A DNA stretch of 64,000 bases from [Eubacterium] eligens ATCC 27750 (GCF_000146185.1 NC_012778.1:268001-332000); one strand, 5' to 3'. Shown: positions 34,878 through 43,097, counted from the stretch's first letter. Program-made: numbers and translations. Notes: a model not told the origin generated them from the letters alone.

Positions 34878-36269
34878 ATGACAGATAAAAATACATTTTA
34901 TAATATGTTAAAGAATAATGCGCAGAAACATCCGGACGCTGTGGCTGTCGTATATGATACGATGAAAGTTACTTATGCGAAGCTTTTTGATGATGTCACG
35001 AAAAAGGCATTGCATTTCCAGAAATTTGATGGCGAGAGAATTGCAATATTCGGACAGGCTTCATACAGATGGATTGTTAATATGTTTGGAACAATAGTGG
35101 CAGGAAAGGATCTGGTTCTTGTTGATTTCTTTCTTCCACATGATTCGAGAGTGGATCTTCTTAAGAAAACAGAGGTCAATTACACACTGACATCAACTAA
35201 CCAGTATATTCTTTCAGATGAGAATTCTATTATTATATCAAGTGCAGAAAAGGATGATGTTGAAGGGCTGATATATGATGAGAATACCACAGAGGGAGAT
35301 ATCATAATGTTCACAGCAACAGCAGGTGAATGTGACAAACCGGTTGTTTTATCAGTGGATAATATTCTTAATACAGCCACTGAAATAAGCAACAGAGTGG
35401 AATGTACAGAAGATGATATCGTGCTTGCACAGATTCCTCTGCATAATGAATTTGGTCTTATATATAGTCTTATATGGCCGTTATGCTGTGGAGCTATGGT
35501 GTGTATAGGAAGAGGCTTAAGACATATTGATGCAGACACTTATTATTACGATCCGACTATTCTTATAGGTACACCGTCTATGATTGATTATCTCAGGGCT
35601 GTGAGTGGATTTAACAGTGAACTTAAAACTATCATAATAGGTGGTGCAAGCTGCCCATTCAGGCTTTTTGAGAATCTGTGTGACAGTGACTTAAAGGTCT
35701 ATAATATATATGGAACGACAGAGACATCGGGCTGTGTCGGAGTTAATGAGCTGTATGACGGTTCTTATACACTTTTTGACAAGGATGCGGTTACAATTGC
35801 TGAAGACGGAGAGATTCTTGTAAAAGGTCCATGTGTTATGAAAGGATATTACAAGGATGATGAAGCCAATAATAAAGTTTTAAAGGATGGAGTATATCAT
35901 ACAGGTGATTACGGACGGATTAATAATGCAGGCAGACTTGTGTTATTACAGCGCAATCCTGATATTATACTGCTTCCTACAGGAGAGAAAATAAGCCGTG
36001 TAAGAACTAATGAACAGATTACAGCTATTAACGGAGTTGCCGAAGGGTTCATTACATTTTACAATAACAGACTTACAGCGATTATTGTACCTATTGATAA
36101 GGGAGCAACAGAGGATATATTCAAGCGCCGGATTGATAAGTATAATGAGAAAAAGGGATACCGCTGGGAGATTCAGAAGATTGTGTTAAGGAAAGAGCCT
36201 TTGCCAAGAAATGCTGATGGAACTGTTGATGAGGATGCGGTGTGTGAGTTTATAGAAAAGATTAAATAA
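34878..36269 (+). CDS. AMP-dependent ligase / acyl-CoA synthetase family protein (463 aa)
   Basis: An adenylate-forming enzyme. Conserved parts are YNIYGTTETSG, VMKGYYKDDEAN, VYHTGDYGRINNAGRLVLLQR and a C-terminal lobe ending in KEPLPRNADGTVDEDAV. The phosphate-binding loop is unusual: MFTATAGECDKPVVLS in place of the common TSGTTGxPKGV. The protein is shorter than typical acyl-CoA synthetases (about 500-550). No carrier protein or condensing domain is nearby. The next gene is a LicD protein 2 bases downstream, so it may activate an acid such as an amino acid or hydroxy acid for attachment to a glycan. The substrate is unknown. Confidence 0.8.
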   Translation: MTDKNTFYNMLKNNAQKHPDAVAVVYDTMKVTYAKLFDDVTKKALHFQKFDGERIAIFGQASYRWIVNMFGTIVAGKDLVLVDFFLPHDSRVDLLKKTEVNYTLTSTNQYILSDENSIIISSAEKDDVEGLIYDENTTEGDIIMFTATAGECDKPVVLSVDNILNTATEISNRVECTEDDIVLAQIPLHNEFGLIYSLIWPLCCGAMVCIGRGLRHIDADTYYYDPTILIGTPSMIDYLRAVSGFNSELKTIIIGGASCPFRLFENLCDSDLKVYNIYGTTETSGCVGVNELYDGSYTLFDKDAVTIAEDGEILVKGPCVMKGYYKDDEANNKVLKDGVYHTGDYGRINNAGRLVLLQRNPDIILLPTGEKISRVRTNEQITAINGVAEGFITFYNNRLTAIIVPIDKGATEDIFKRRIDKYNEKKGYRWEIQKIVLRKEPLPRNADGTVDEDAVCEFIEKIK

Positions 36270-36271
36270 TA

Positions 36272-37264
36272 ATGGAGAAAGAATTGGAATTTAGTGCGGA
36301 TTATTTTAAGACAGAAGTGAGGGATGGCTTTGAGATTCCGGCAATGATGAAGCGTGCATGGGCTGCACAGATGGAAGTTTTACATGTGGTAGCAGGTGTT
36401 TGTAAAAATAATGGGATAAGATATTTTGCTGATGGGGGAACGCTGTTGGGCGCTGTAAGACATAAAGGAATGATTCCGTGGGATGATGATATTGATATAT
36501 GCGTAGTAAGAGAAGAATATAACAGATTAATTCAGGTGTTACCTAAAGCACTACCACATGGATTTGTTGTTGCTGGAATGTATGCTGATTCGGAAAGGCT
36601 GCAGAAGGCAGCGTTTGTACCTCATTTAAGAGTTATAGCAGATGAAACACTGTGGAATTTTAACGATTACATGAGATATTTTCATGGATTTCCGTATCAG
36701 AGAGTTGGCATAGATATTTTTCCAATGGATTATATTTCAAGAGATATCGGAATTACGAATGTTCAGAAACAAATTATTCGATTGGGCATTGAAACTTTAA
36801 GGGATTGGAATAAGCTGGAAGAGAATGGAATGCTTGATGAATATGTGAATGGATTCCAGAAGTTGTGTAATGTTAGTTTTGACAATGTAAATAATGAAAA
36901 AAATTATATGTGGAAAATAATTGATAAAATATCATCAATAAGTTATCGTGAAGAGGCAGATTATATTACTAATATTTTTTACTGGCTTGACAATGACAAT
37001 TATAAAATGAAAAAAGAATGTTATGATTACACAATAGAGCTGCCATTTGAAAACATGAATATAGTGGCACCTGAGATGTATGACGAGGTTCTTAGAGCGG
37101 AATATGGAGATTATATAGTTCCGGTAAAAGGGGCAGCTGATCATGATTATCCATTTTATGGACATATGGAACCGGAGTTGATAAAACAGATTAGAAATGT
37201 TGGCTTTAAAGGAAGTGTAGATGAGTTCTGCGAGGAAGTTGCAAGCGGAAGATTAAGAGTATAA
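36272..37264 (+). CDS. LicD family protein, complete (330 aa)
   Basis: A single-domain LicD protein: MMKRAWAAQMEVLHVV, GGTLLGAVRHKGMIPWDDDID with Trp70 and Asp71-73, IDIFPMDYISRD, then IELPFENMNIVAPEMYDEVL and YGDYIVPVKG. LicD enzymes transfer phosphocholine or another phospho-alcohol from a CDP carrier. The region around residues 10-35 (TEVRDGFEIPAMMKRAW) is close to that of the fusion at 1352, so they are paralogues. The start lies 2 bases after the ligase stop with no good site of its own, which suggests coupled translation. Confidence 0.85.
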   Translation: MEKELEFSADYFKTEVRDGFEIPAMMKRAWAAQMEVLHVVAGVCKNNGIRYFADGGTLLGAVRHKGMIPWDDDIDICVVREEYNRLIQVLPKALPHGFVVAGMYADSERLQKAAFVPHLRVIADETLWNFNDYMRYFHGFPYQRVGIDIFPMDYISRDIGITNVQKQIIRLGIETLRDWNKLEENGMLDEYVNGFQKLCNVSFDNVNNEKNYMWKIIDKISSISYREEADYITNIFYWLDNDNYKMKKECYDYTIELPFENMNIVAPEMYDEVLRAEYGDYIVPVKGAADHDYPFYGHMEPELIKQIRNVGFKGSVDEFCEEVASGRLRV

Positions 37265-37286
37265 TAATTTCCAGTGCAAATGATAT

Positions 37287-37312
37287 TAATTTCCCACCCA
37301 GAATGCCGATAT
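37287..37312 (+). promoter_or_regulatory. Sigma-28-type promoter upstream of the 119-residue protein
   Basis: TAAT (37287-37290), 14 bases, then GCCGATAT (37305-37312), a perfect match to the -10 consensus. The leader is about 30 bases. This is the best -10 of this type in the window and suggests that the next gene is expressed late with flagellin. Confidence 0.7.
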
Positions 37313-37349
37313 ATATTCAAAAGGTTCATAAAGAAAGGTGATTAGAATC

Positions 37350-37709
37350 ATGGATGATTACAGACAGCAGCAGATAGATGTACTTAAGGAAGCTGTTCCT
37401 TACAGTGAGAAGCTTATTGGAGCAATAGAGAAAGTCTCAGATGAACTTGCAGGAGTTCCTTTTCCAGAGACTCATGATGCGGTGAATGTTATTATTGAAG
37501 GGCTTAACTGGCTTTTTGAAGTATATAATGGAACTAAGGATATTATTGAGGCTGGGGCAGTTGACGAGGCAGAAGCTAATTCTGGTGTTAAGGAGCTTTC
37601 AGAGGCTGTAAAGGCTGATGATGATGTGGCTGTTTCTAAAGCACTTGTAAGGCTTAGTACATTTGTTAAGCAGTTACATGATGCAGGAAGCAGACTGATT
37701 AATGAATAA
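37350..37709 (+). CDS. Unknown helical protein under a sigma-28-type promoter (119 aa)
   Basis: No family is recognised. The sequence is acidic and helix-rich (MDDYRQQQIDVLKEAVPY, KLIGAIEKVSDELAG, VNVIIEGLNWLFEVYNGTKDI, AVSKALVRLSTFVKQLHDAG), soluble, without signal peptide. A small acidic helical protein next to flagellar genes and behind GCCGATAT could be an export chaperone or a motility-linked regulator, but it does not look like FliS or FlaG. I chose ATG 37350, with AGAAAGG at 37332-37338. An in-frame GTG at 37338 overlaps that site. It is monocistronic and converges on the FliD-like gene. Confidence 0.7.
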   Translation: MDDYRQQQIDVLKEAVPYSEKLIGAIEKVSDELAGVPFPETHDAVNVIIEGLNWLFEVYNGTKDIIEAGAVDEAEANSGVKELSEAVKADDDVAVSKALVRLSTFVKQLHDAGSRLINE

Positions 37710-37720
37710 TAAGAAACATA

Positions 37721-37770
37721 AAGGCATCCGCCGGTTTATGTATTACATGAACCAGACGGATGCCTTATTT
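37721..37770. terminator. Bidirectional terminator
   Basis: AAGGCATCCG (37721-37730) pairs with CGGATGCCTT (37757-37766). An inner GGTTTA/TGAACC pairing extends it. It is followed by TTATTTTA forward and by TTTATG in reverse, between the convergent genes ending at 37709 and 37784. Confidence 0.75.
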
Positions 37771-37783
37771 TATATTATGGTAG

Positions 37784-39115
37784 TTAGATATAGCCATTGA
37801 ACATCATGCCTGAGTAGGCAGAAAGATTATAAGGGTCATTCACAGGCTTATGCGGATTCTTATAAGCGACAATCTTATTGTTTACATAGTTCATAGGGTT
37901 GATGGAGATATCATCAGCCTTTCTTTGGATTGATTTCTTGAATGAATCCAAAGCGTTAAATACATCGGAAAGTGTGCCGTCAGAAGCAGCTTTCTGAATA
38001 ACCGCCTTATTAACTTCAATTGTTCCAGAGGAATCAACAGTTAGACCATTCTTTTCAAGCTGTGGCTGGTAATCCTTCATTATTCTTGAAAATTCTTTCT
38101 TTAACTTGGCATTGCCCTCAAACTTATCGTTCTCTTTATCAGCAGCAATTGAAAAAAGCCTGTTGTATCCTGAAACAAGTTCGCCAATACTTTCTGTTAT
38201 CGAATCAGTATCTTCCCTGAGACTTATGGTTACAGGCTCCTCCGTAGTACTGTTGAAGTTTATTGCAAATGCTTTGTTAATTGTAATATCGTTGGATGCC
38301 GAAGACCGTTCCTCTCCATTAATTGAAAATATTGCATTAGATGGATATTGTGATACTCTGTCTAAGCCAAATGCATTAATGAAGTTAGTATTATTTTTCA
38401 TTGTTGGTTCATCAAAGCCTTCAACGAAATCAGGATTATTGGTCTGGATATCATTGTTAGGACTGATGTTAAATATTGTTGGTTTAATACCGCTTATACC
38501 AGTCATGTCTGAAACTATTGAGAGAGCAGTGTTGCCGAGGCTGTCTTCATTGACATTGGCTGCTAATCCGATGTTCGATCGGTTGATGAGTCTTGCCAGC
38601 TTATTCTGTATGTCAGAATTACTTTCTTCCTCATCTACCGTAAACTGGAATTCATAGGTCAGGTTATTGATGTTAAGGTCAAATGAATAATCACCTGGTT
38701 CCACAGCGCGATTGTTAGGCTGTAAGAAATTACCGGTGTTAATCTGGCTGGTTGCCAGCTGCTTTACATCAATTTCAAAGCTTGAACTGTCAGGTGAAGT
38801 GCTGTCGCCTATGTATTCTGCGGTTACACTTTGTGGGTTGCTGGATACTGCTGATTTCTTAAATACCATGCCGTGACCGTCGCTTCCTGAAAGCTCGTTG
38901 GCAATGTTACTTAATTCTCTGGCGTTCTCTTTAAGGTCGATTGCATATTTCTGTGCGGCCTCTGACATATCTGTCTTATATGTAGGAGTCTGACTGTTAG
39001 ATTTCAGAACTCTGCCATATGTATTCTTTAATTGTGCTTTAGTGTGTGTATCGTACTTTGAGTTAGTCTTATGTCCATACTGGGCAAGATAATAGCTGTA
39101 CACGCTGCTGATCAT
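37784..39115 (-). CDS. FliD-like flagellar cap (hook-associated protein 2) family protein (443 aa)
   Basis: The N-terminal half has FEIDVKQLATSQINTGNFL, close to the FliD motif of the form V-x2-LA-x-(A/S)-Q. The C-terminal half has DTDSITESIGELVSGYNRLF, the FliD-C helix that precedes the end region, and STTEEPVTISLREDTD. FliD caps the growing filament and helps flagellin fold in. This protein is diverged and has an additional N-terminal helical stretch (SSVYSYYLAQYGH to about residue 80), so it may be a lineage-specific relative. Start at 39115: AAGGAGGTGA lies upstream on the reverse strand. The longer frame from 39226 is not preceded by a site. Confidence 0.72.
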   Translation of the reverse strand: MISSVYSYYLAQYGHKTNSKYDTHTKAQLKNTYGRVLKSNSQTPTYKTDMSEAAQKYAIDLKENARELSNIANELSGSDGHGMVFKKSAVSSNPQSVTAEYIGDSTSPDSSSFEIDVKQLATSQINTGNFLQPNNRAVEPGDYSFDLNINNLTYEFQFTVDEEESNSDIQNKLARLINRSNIGLAANVNEDSLGNTALSIVSDMTGISGIKPTIFNISPNNDIQTNNPDFVEGFDEPTMKNNTNFINAFGLDRVSQYPSNAIFSINGEERSSASNDITINKAFAINFNSTTEEPVTISLREDTDSITESIGELVSGYNRLFSIAADKENDKFEGNAKLKKEFSRIMKDYQPQLEKNGLTVDSSGTIEVNKAVIQKAASDGTLSDVFNALDSFKKSIQRKADDISINPMNYVNNKIVAYKNPHKPVNDPYNLSAYSGMMFNGYI

Positions 39116-39174
39116 AACAGTCACCTCCTTGTCTGTAATAATCTCTAGAAAAAAGGAAATCCATTTCCTTATAT

Positions 39175-39201
39175 ATATCGTATTTATTTGTACAAATATT
39201 A
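39175..39201 (-). promoter_or_regulatory. Weak candidate sigma-28-type promoter of the FliD-like gene
   Basis: On the reverse strand: TAAT (39201-39198), 15 bases, TACGATAT (39182-39175), against GCCGATAT in the consensus. A small AT-rich palindrome (39153-39170) lies in the leader. The match is partial. Confidence 0.4.
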
Positions 39202-39248
39202 TAATATGAAGTGCATTTTTTGTCACTATATTTTCTTTAAAAAAGTTG

Positions 39249-39278
39249 TTGACGAGTTGGATTATACTGTGCTATATT
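39249..39278 (+). promoter_or_regulatory. Housekeeping promoter of the rpmG-secE-nusG operon
   Basis: TTGACG (39249-39254), 18 bases, TATATT (39273-39278). The leader to rpmG is about 120 bases and contains a short imperfect hairpin followed by six T (39299-39305), which could act as a weak attenuator. The rest of the 39116-39402 gap holds the FliD-like promoter. I see no tRNA-Trp in it. Confidence 0.65.
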
Positions 39279-39402
39279 AGAACGGCTATGGAAGCGGTCT
39301 TTTTTGCGTGCCTGAAATTCAACAACCCAACATTGAGAGGGCGGGCAAAGAAACCAATTGGTGTTTTAACACCTACAAAAATAATAATTGGAGGTGGAAG
39401 TT

Positions 39403-39552
39403 GTGCGAGTAAAGATAACATTGGCATGTACTGAGTGTAAACAGCGTAATTACAACATGACTAAGGAAAAGAAAGCTCATCCAGACAGAATGGAAACAAA
39501 GAAGTATTGTAAGTTCTGTAAATCACACACATTACACAAGGAAACAAAGTAA
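39403..39552 (+). CDS. rpmG: Ribosomal protein L33 (49 aa)
   Basis: A small gene with a GTG start at 39403, preceded by GGAGGTGG (39390-39397). The product is [17 protein letters not shown], then [20 protein letters not shown] ending HTLHKETK. Both CxxC pairs are kept, so it is the zinc-ribbon form of L33. L33 binds 23S rRNA near the E site. It lies 22 bases before secE, the usual order in Firmicutes. Confidence 0.93.
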   Translation: MRVKITLACTECKQRNYNMTKEKKAHPDRMETKKYCKFCKSHTLHKETK

Positions 39553-39574
39553 TTAGTACAGTGAGGAGTATTTC

Positions 39575-39778
39575 ATGGGTGATACTGTAAAAGCTAAGAA
39601 GCAGAAAAAGAACTGGTTCAAAGGTTTGAAAGCTGAATTTTCAAAGATTATTTGGCCAGACCGTCAGTCGCTTACTAAGGAAACTGTAGCTGTATTGGCT
39701 GTATCCGTATTATTAGGTGTAATCATTGCAGTTGTGGATTTGATTGTCCGCTTTGGAATTGAGTTCATTGTAAAATAA
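39575..39778 (+). CDS. secE: Preprotein translocase subunit SecE (67 aa)
   Basis: A short basic N-terminus (KAKKQKKNWFKGLKAEFSKI) with the conserved IIWPDRQSLTKET turn is followed by one membrane helix (VAVLAVSVLLGVIIAVVDLI). This is the single-span SecE of Gram-positive bacteria. It clamps SecY in the plasma membrane. GTGAGGAG precedes the ATG. It sits between rpmG and nusG, the usual order. Confidence 0.95.
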   Translation: MGDTVKAKKQKKNWFKGLKAEFSKIIWPDRQSLTKETVAVLAVSVLLGVIIAVVDLIVRFGIEFIVK

Positions 39779-39793
39779 GGAATAGGTGATTGT

Positions 39794-40330
39794 ATGGATG
39801 ACGCAAAATGGTATGTAGTTCACACTTACTCAGGTTATGAGAATAAGGTGAAAGCTAACATTGAAAAGACAGTTGAAAACAGAAATCTTCACGATCAGAT
39901 TCTTGAAGTTATCGTTCCGCTTGAAACAGTAGTGGAGATTAAAGATGGCTCTAAGAAAGCTGCTCAGAAGAAGATGTTTCCTGGATACGTTCTTGTAAAG
40001 ATGGTAATGAACGACGATAGTTGGTATGTTGTCAGAAATACAAGAGGTGTTACAGGGTTTGTTGGTCCTGGATCAAAGCCAGTACCACTTACACCAACAG
40101 AGATTAAGAATCTTGGCATAAGCCTTGAGGAAGAACAGGAAGTTAAGCCTGTTATCCAGTTCGCTGGCAAGGTCGGCGATAAGGTTATGATCCTCTCTGG
40201 TGCATGGGAAGATACAGTTGGTGAGATTACTAACATTAATGAGGGCAAGCAGTGCCTTACAATTAATGTTGAGATGTTCGGTCGTGAAACACCGGTCGAA
40301 ATTGATTTCACAGATGTGAAGTTATTGTAA
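39794..40330 (+). CDS. nusG: Transcription termination/antitermination protein NusG (178 aa)
   Basis: An NGN domain (KWYVVHTYSGYENKVKANI, KMFPGYVLVKMVMND, RNTRGVTGFVGPGSKPVPL) and a C-terminal KOW domain (KVGDKVMILSGAWEDTVGEI) are both complete. NusG binds RNA polymerase and the non-template strand and couples transcription to Rho or ribosomes. Length and order are standard, 15 bases after secE. Confidence 0.97.
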   Translation: MDDAKWYVVHTYSGYENKVKANIEKTVENRNLHDQILEVIVPLETVVEIKDGSKKAAQKKMFPGYVLVKMVMNDDSWYVVRNTRGVTGFVGPGSKPVPLTPTEIKNLGISLEEEQEVKPVIQFAGKVGDKVMILSGAWEDTVGEITNINEGKQCLTINVEMFGRETPVEIDFTDVKLL

Positions 40331-40336
40331 GAAGCA

Positions 40337-40418
40337 GTCCCGATCCTGGGACGTGGGAGACCAGAATGAATTTACTGCGTAAATTCATTCACAAGAATTG
40401 CCCGATGGTCAATTCTTG
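40337..40418 (+). promoter_or_regulatory. Structured leader ahead of rplK with three consecutive hairpins
   Basis: GTCCC/GGGAC (40337-40352), a perfect 11-base stem of GAATGAATTTA with its complement (40364-40390), and a perfect 9-base stem of CAAGAATTG with its complement (40392-40418). No T tract follows, so they are not terminators. They may form a ribosomal-protein autoregulatory site (L1 or L11 type) or processing sites. The kind is not decided by the sequence. Confidence 0.5.
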
Positions 40419-40487
40419 AGGAGTGAATATTGCAGGATGTATTATGATGGTCGCCAATTACCACATTTATTTTTAGGAGGTGCCAAA

Positions 40488-40913
40488 ATGGCAAAGAAAG
40501 TAACAGGATATATTAAATTACAGATTCCTGCCGGCAAGGCTACACCAGCTCCACCAGTTGGTCCAGCACTTGGTCAGCACGGTGTTAACATCGTAGAATT
40601 CACAAAGCAGTTCAATGCTAAGACAGCAGATCAGGGAGATCTTATCATACCTGTAGTTATTACAGTTTATGCTGATAGAAGCTTCAGCTTTATTACAAAG
40701 ACTCCACCTGCAGCAGTACTTCTTAAGAAGGCTTGCAACATTAAGTCAGGATCAGGCGTACCTAACAAGACTAAGGTTGCTACTATTAAGAGAGCAGAAG
40801 TTCAGAAGATTGCTGAGCTTAAGATGCCAGATCTTAATGCTGCATCTATCGAAGCAGCTACTTCTATGATCGAAGGAACAGCTAAGAGTATGGGTATCGT
40901 TGTAGAGGATTAA
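40488..40913 (+). CDS. rplK: Ribosomal protein L11 (141 aa)
   Basis: [20 protein letters not shown], then the [14 protein letters not shown] motif and [20 protein letters not shown]. This is a complete L11. It forms the GTPase-associated centre stalk base with 23S rRNA. Start at ATG 40488, preceded by TAGGAGGTG. The frame is open upstream to 40398, but that part has no site and is not part of L11. Confidence 0.97.
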   Translation: MAKKVTGYIKLQIPAGKATPAPPVGPALGQHGVNIVEFTKQFNAKTADQGDLIIPVVITVYADRSFSFITKTPPAAVLLKKACNIKSGSGVPNKTKVATIKRAEVQKIAELKMPDLNAASIEAATSMIEGTAKSMGIVVED

Positions 40914-40935
40914 TCTACATTTGATTCATGATTAT

Positions 40936-40980
40936 TGTGGGAGGAAAGATAGAATCCTTCCGATATTACCACTAGGAGGT
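40936..40980 (+). promoter_or_regulatory. Possible L1-binding hairpin before rplA
   Basis: GGAAAGAT pairs with ATCCTTCC around 40941-40962, and flanking GTGG/CCAC may add to it. It lies directly before the AGGAGG site of rplA, which suggests feedback on translation by L1. This is inferred only from position and shape. Confidence 0.3.
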
Positions 40981-40985
40981 TTATA

Positions 40986-41681
40986 ATGAAAAGAGGAAAG
41001 AAATACGTTGAGGCAGCCAAGAATATTGACCGCCAGACATTATACGAAGCAGCAGACGCTATCTCATTAGTAAAGAAGAACGCTACTGCTAAATTCGACG
41101 AGACAATCGAAGCACATATCAGAACAGGTTGTGATGGACGTCACGCTGAGCAGCAGATCAGAGGAGCTGTTGTTCTTCCACACGGAACAGGTAAGACTGT
41201 ACGTGTATTAGTATTTGCTAAGGGTGCTAAGGCTGATGAGGCTCTTGCAGCTGGAGCAGATTTCGTTGGCGGTGAGGAACTTATTCCTAAGATCCAGAAC
41301 GATAACTGGTTCGAGTTCGACGTTGTTGTTGCAACTCCAGATATGATGGGTGTTGTTGGTCGTCTTGGTCGTGTACTTGGTCCTAAGGGATTAATGCCAA
41401 ACCCTAAGGCTGGTACAGTTACTATGGATGTAACAAAAGCTGTTAATGATATCAAGGCTGGTAAGATCGAGTACAGACTTGACAAGACTAATATCATTCA
41501 CGTGCCAATTGGTAAGGCTTCATTCACAGAGGAGCAGTTATCAGACAACTTCCAGGCTATTATGGATGCAATCGTTAAGGCTAAGCCATCTTCACTTAAG
41601 GGAGCTTATCTTAGAAGTGTAGTTCTTACTTCTACTATGGGACCTGGTGTTAAGTTAAGCACAGCCAAGTATGTGGGTTAA
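40986..41681 (+). CDS. rplA: Ribosomal protein L1 (231 aa)
   Basis: [20 protein letters not shown], then [46 protein letters not shown] and the C-terminal [21 protein letters not shown]. Standard length. L1 forms the mobile stalk at the E site and often represses its own mRNA. AGGAGG lies 8 bases before the ATG. Confidence 0.97.
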   Translation: MKRGKKYVEAAKNIDRQTLYEAADAISLVKKNATAKFDETIEAHIRTGCDGRHAEQQIRGAVVLPHGTGKTVRVLVFAKGAKADEALAAGADFVGGEELIPKIQNDNWFEFDVVVATPDMMGVVGRLGRVLGPKGLMPNPKAGTVTMDVTKAVNDIKAGKIEYRLDKTNIIHVPIGKASFTEEQLSDNFQAIMDAIVKAKPSSLKGAYLRSVVLTSTMGPGVKLSTAKYVG

Positions 41682-41703
41682 TCAGATTTTTGATTAAAAA
41701 CGG

Positions 41704-41732
41704 TTGACATTAATATATTTTGATAGTATACT
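41704..41732 (+). promoter_or_regulatory. Strong promoter of rplJL
   Basis: TTGACA (41704-41709), 17 bases, TATACT (41727-41732). Both hexamers are near consensus. It lies about 20 bases after rplA and starts a long leader. Confidence 0.85.
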
Positions 41733-41754
41733 ATCAGCTTGTGAGCAGCGTTTT

Positions 41755-41895
41755 GCTGTTAACATAATATTTTGCCGTAGACAGCAGGTCCGGATTCAGT
41801 ATTACTGATGACGGTTAAAGGTAACACGCCTACCGAGGATTTAAGGATTTGATTAATTATTCCCTCTCTGTCTTAGGCAGAGAGGGTTTTGTTTG
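41755..41895 (+). ncRNA. L10 leader with intrinsic attenuator
   Basis: The leader contains the conserved pieces GCCGTAGACAGCAGG (from 41774) and GTAACACGCCTACCGAGG (41821-41838), which fold into the L10(L12)4 binding structure known in Firmicutes. It is followed by a terminator: CCCTCTCTG (41862-41870) pairs with CAGAGAGGG (41878-41886), then TTTTGTTT. When L10-L12 is in excess, binding is thought to favour termination before rplJ. The promoter at 41704 is directly upstream. Confidence 0.85.
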
Positions 41896-41977
41896 TAGGG
41901 AAACTATAGACGAATAATCTTCACTTAGGCAAAATCGCTTCTATATGAAGCAAGAATCTAACAGGAGGTAATTATTC

Positions 41978-42481
41978 ATGGCTATTTTAAAGAATGTAGG
42001 CCTTAAGACATCTACTATCGATGAGATCAAAGATAACTTTGATGGCGCTCAGGGCGTTGTTGTAGTTAACTACAGCGGTCTTACAGTAGAGCAGGATACA
42101 CAGCTTCGTAAGCAGTTAAGAGAAGCTGGTGTAGTTTATAAGGTTTATAAGAACACTTTAGTAAAGAGAGTTGTTGCTGGAACAGAGTTCGAGCCAATCG
42201 CTGATACTCTTGAAGGAACTAACGCTATTGCATTCTGTAAGACAGATGCTACAGCACCTGCAAGAATCTTAGCTAACTTCGCTAAGACAGCTGATGCTCT
42301 TGAGTTAAAGTGTGGCGTTGTTGAAGGAACATTCTACGATGCAGCAGGTATCGCTACAATCGCTACTATCCCTTCAAGAGAGGAACTTCTTTCAAAGTTA
42401 CTTGGAAGTATCCAGTCACCTATTACAAACTTTGCTCGTGTTATTAAGCAGATTGCTGAGAAGAACGAGGAAGTTGCTTAA
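41978..42481 (+). CDS. rplJ: Ribosomal protein L10 (167 aa)
   Basis: MAILKNVGLKTSTIDEIKD, then GVVVVNYSGLTVEQDTQLR, VYKVYKNTLVKRVV and a C-terminal SITNFARVI-like helix that binds L7/L12 dimers (LLGSIQSPITNFARVIKQI). It forms the base of the L12 stalk. AGGAGG precedes ATG 41978. Expression is under the leader-attenuator. Confidence 0.97.
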   Translation: MAILKNVGLKTSTIDEIKDNFDGAQGVVVVNYSGLTVEQDTQLRKQLREAGVVYKVYKNTLVKRVVAGTEFEPIADTLEGTNAIAFCKTDATAPARILANFAKTADALELKCGVVEGTFYDAAGIATIATIPSREELLSKLLGSIQSPITNFARVIKQIAEKNEEVA

Positions 42482-42563
42482 TCAGTTTAACACTGAATTA
42501 ACTATGAAAGCAGCATAGATGCTCTTTCAATTTTAGAATAATATTAAAAAGGAGATTATAATA

Positions 42564-42929
42564 ATGACAACACAGGAAATCATTGAAGTTATTAAAGGTT
42601 TATCAGTATTAGAGCTTAACGATTTAGTTAAGGCTTGTGAAGAAGAATTTGGCGTATCTGCAGCAGCAGGCGTTGTAGTTGCAGCAGCAGGTGCTGGCGC
42701 AGCAGCAGCTGAAGAGAAGACAGAATTTGATGTAGAGCTTACAGAAGCTGGAGATCAGAAGGTTAAGGTTATCAAGGTTGTTCGTGAAATCACAGGTCTT
42801 GGATTAAAGGAAGCTAAGGACGTTGTTGATGGCGCACCTAAGGTTGTTAAGGAGCAGGCTTCTAAGGAAGAGGCTGAGGAAATCAAGAAGAAGCTCGAAG
42901 AAGTTGGAGCTAAGGTTACTCTTAAGTAA
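42564..42929 (+). CDS. rplL: Ribosomal protein L7/L12 (121 aa)
   Basis: The N-terminal dimerisation helix ([19 protein letters not shown]), an alanine/glycine-rich hinge ([19 protein letters not shown]) and the C-terminal factor-binding domain ([38 protein letters not shown]). Standard. It recruits translation GTPases. It is 82 bases after rplJ and is closed by a terminator. Confidence 0.97.
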   Translation: MTTQEIIEVIKGLSVLELNDLVKACEEEFGVSAAAGVVVAAAGAGAAAAEEKTEFDVELTEAGDQKVKVIKVVREITGLGLKEAKDVVDGAPKVVKEQASKEEAEEIKKKLEEVGAKVTLK

Positions 42930-42961
42930 TTCACTTGATTGTTCTAATGAATATAATAAGA

Positions 42962-42999
42962 AAGACAGCGGGCCTTCACGGCTCCTGTCTTTTCTTTTT
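42962..42999 (+). terminator. Terminator after rplL
   Basis: AAGACAG pairs with CTGTCTT, extended by GGGCC/GGCTC pairing with one bulged base. TTTTCTTTTTT follows. Some read-through to rpoB is possible, but rpoB has its own promoter. Confidence 0.75.
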
Positions 43000-43097
43000 T
43001 CTATAAATCACATCTTTATTTTATTATGCCAGCTATGGTAGAAACACTATTATCTTTATACAATTCTAAATATTCATGGAAATTTTTTAAAAATCCC

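Noticed and set aside
37350..37709. FliS or FlaG
   Set aside because: Size and location fit, but the expected FliS N-terminal motif and the FlaG pattern are absent.
38106..38657. Forward frame of 183 codons
   Set aside because: It is antisense to the FliD-like gene, which has a good start site and family motifs.
39116..39402. tRNA-Trp gene next to secE
   Set aside because: This is a common place for it in Firmicutes, but no cloverleaf or TTCGAAT-type T-loop could be found.
40398..40487. Longer N-terminus of L11
   Set aside because: The extra residues are encoded by the hairpin leader, are not in the L11 family, and AGGAGG lies just before ATG 40488.
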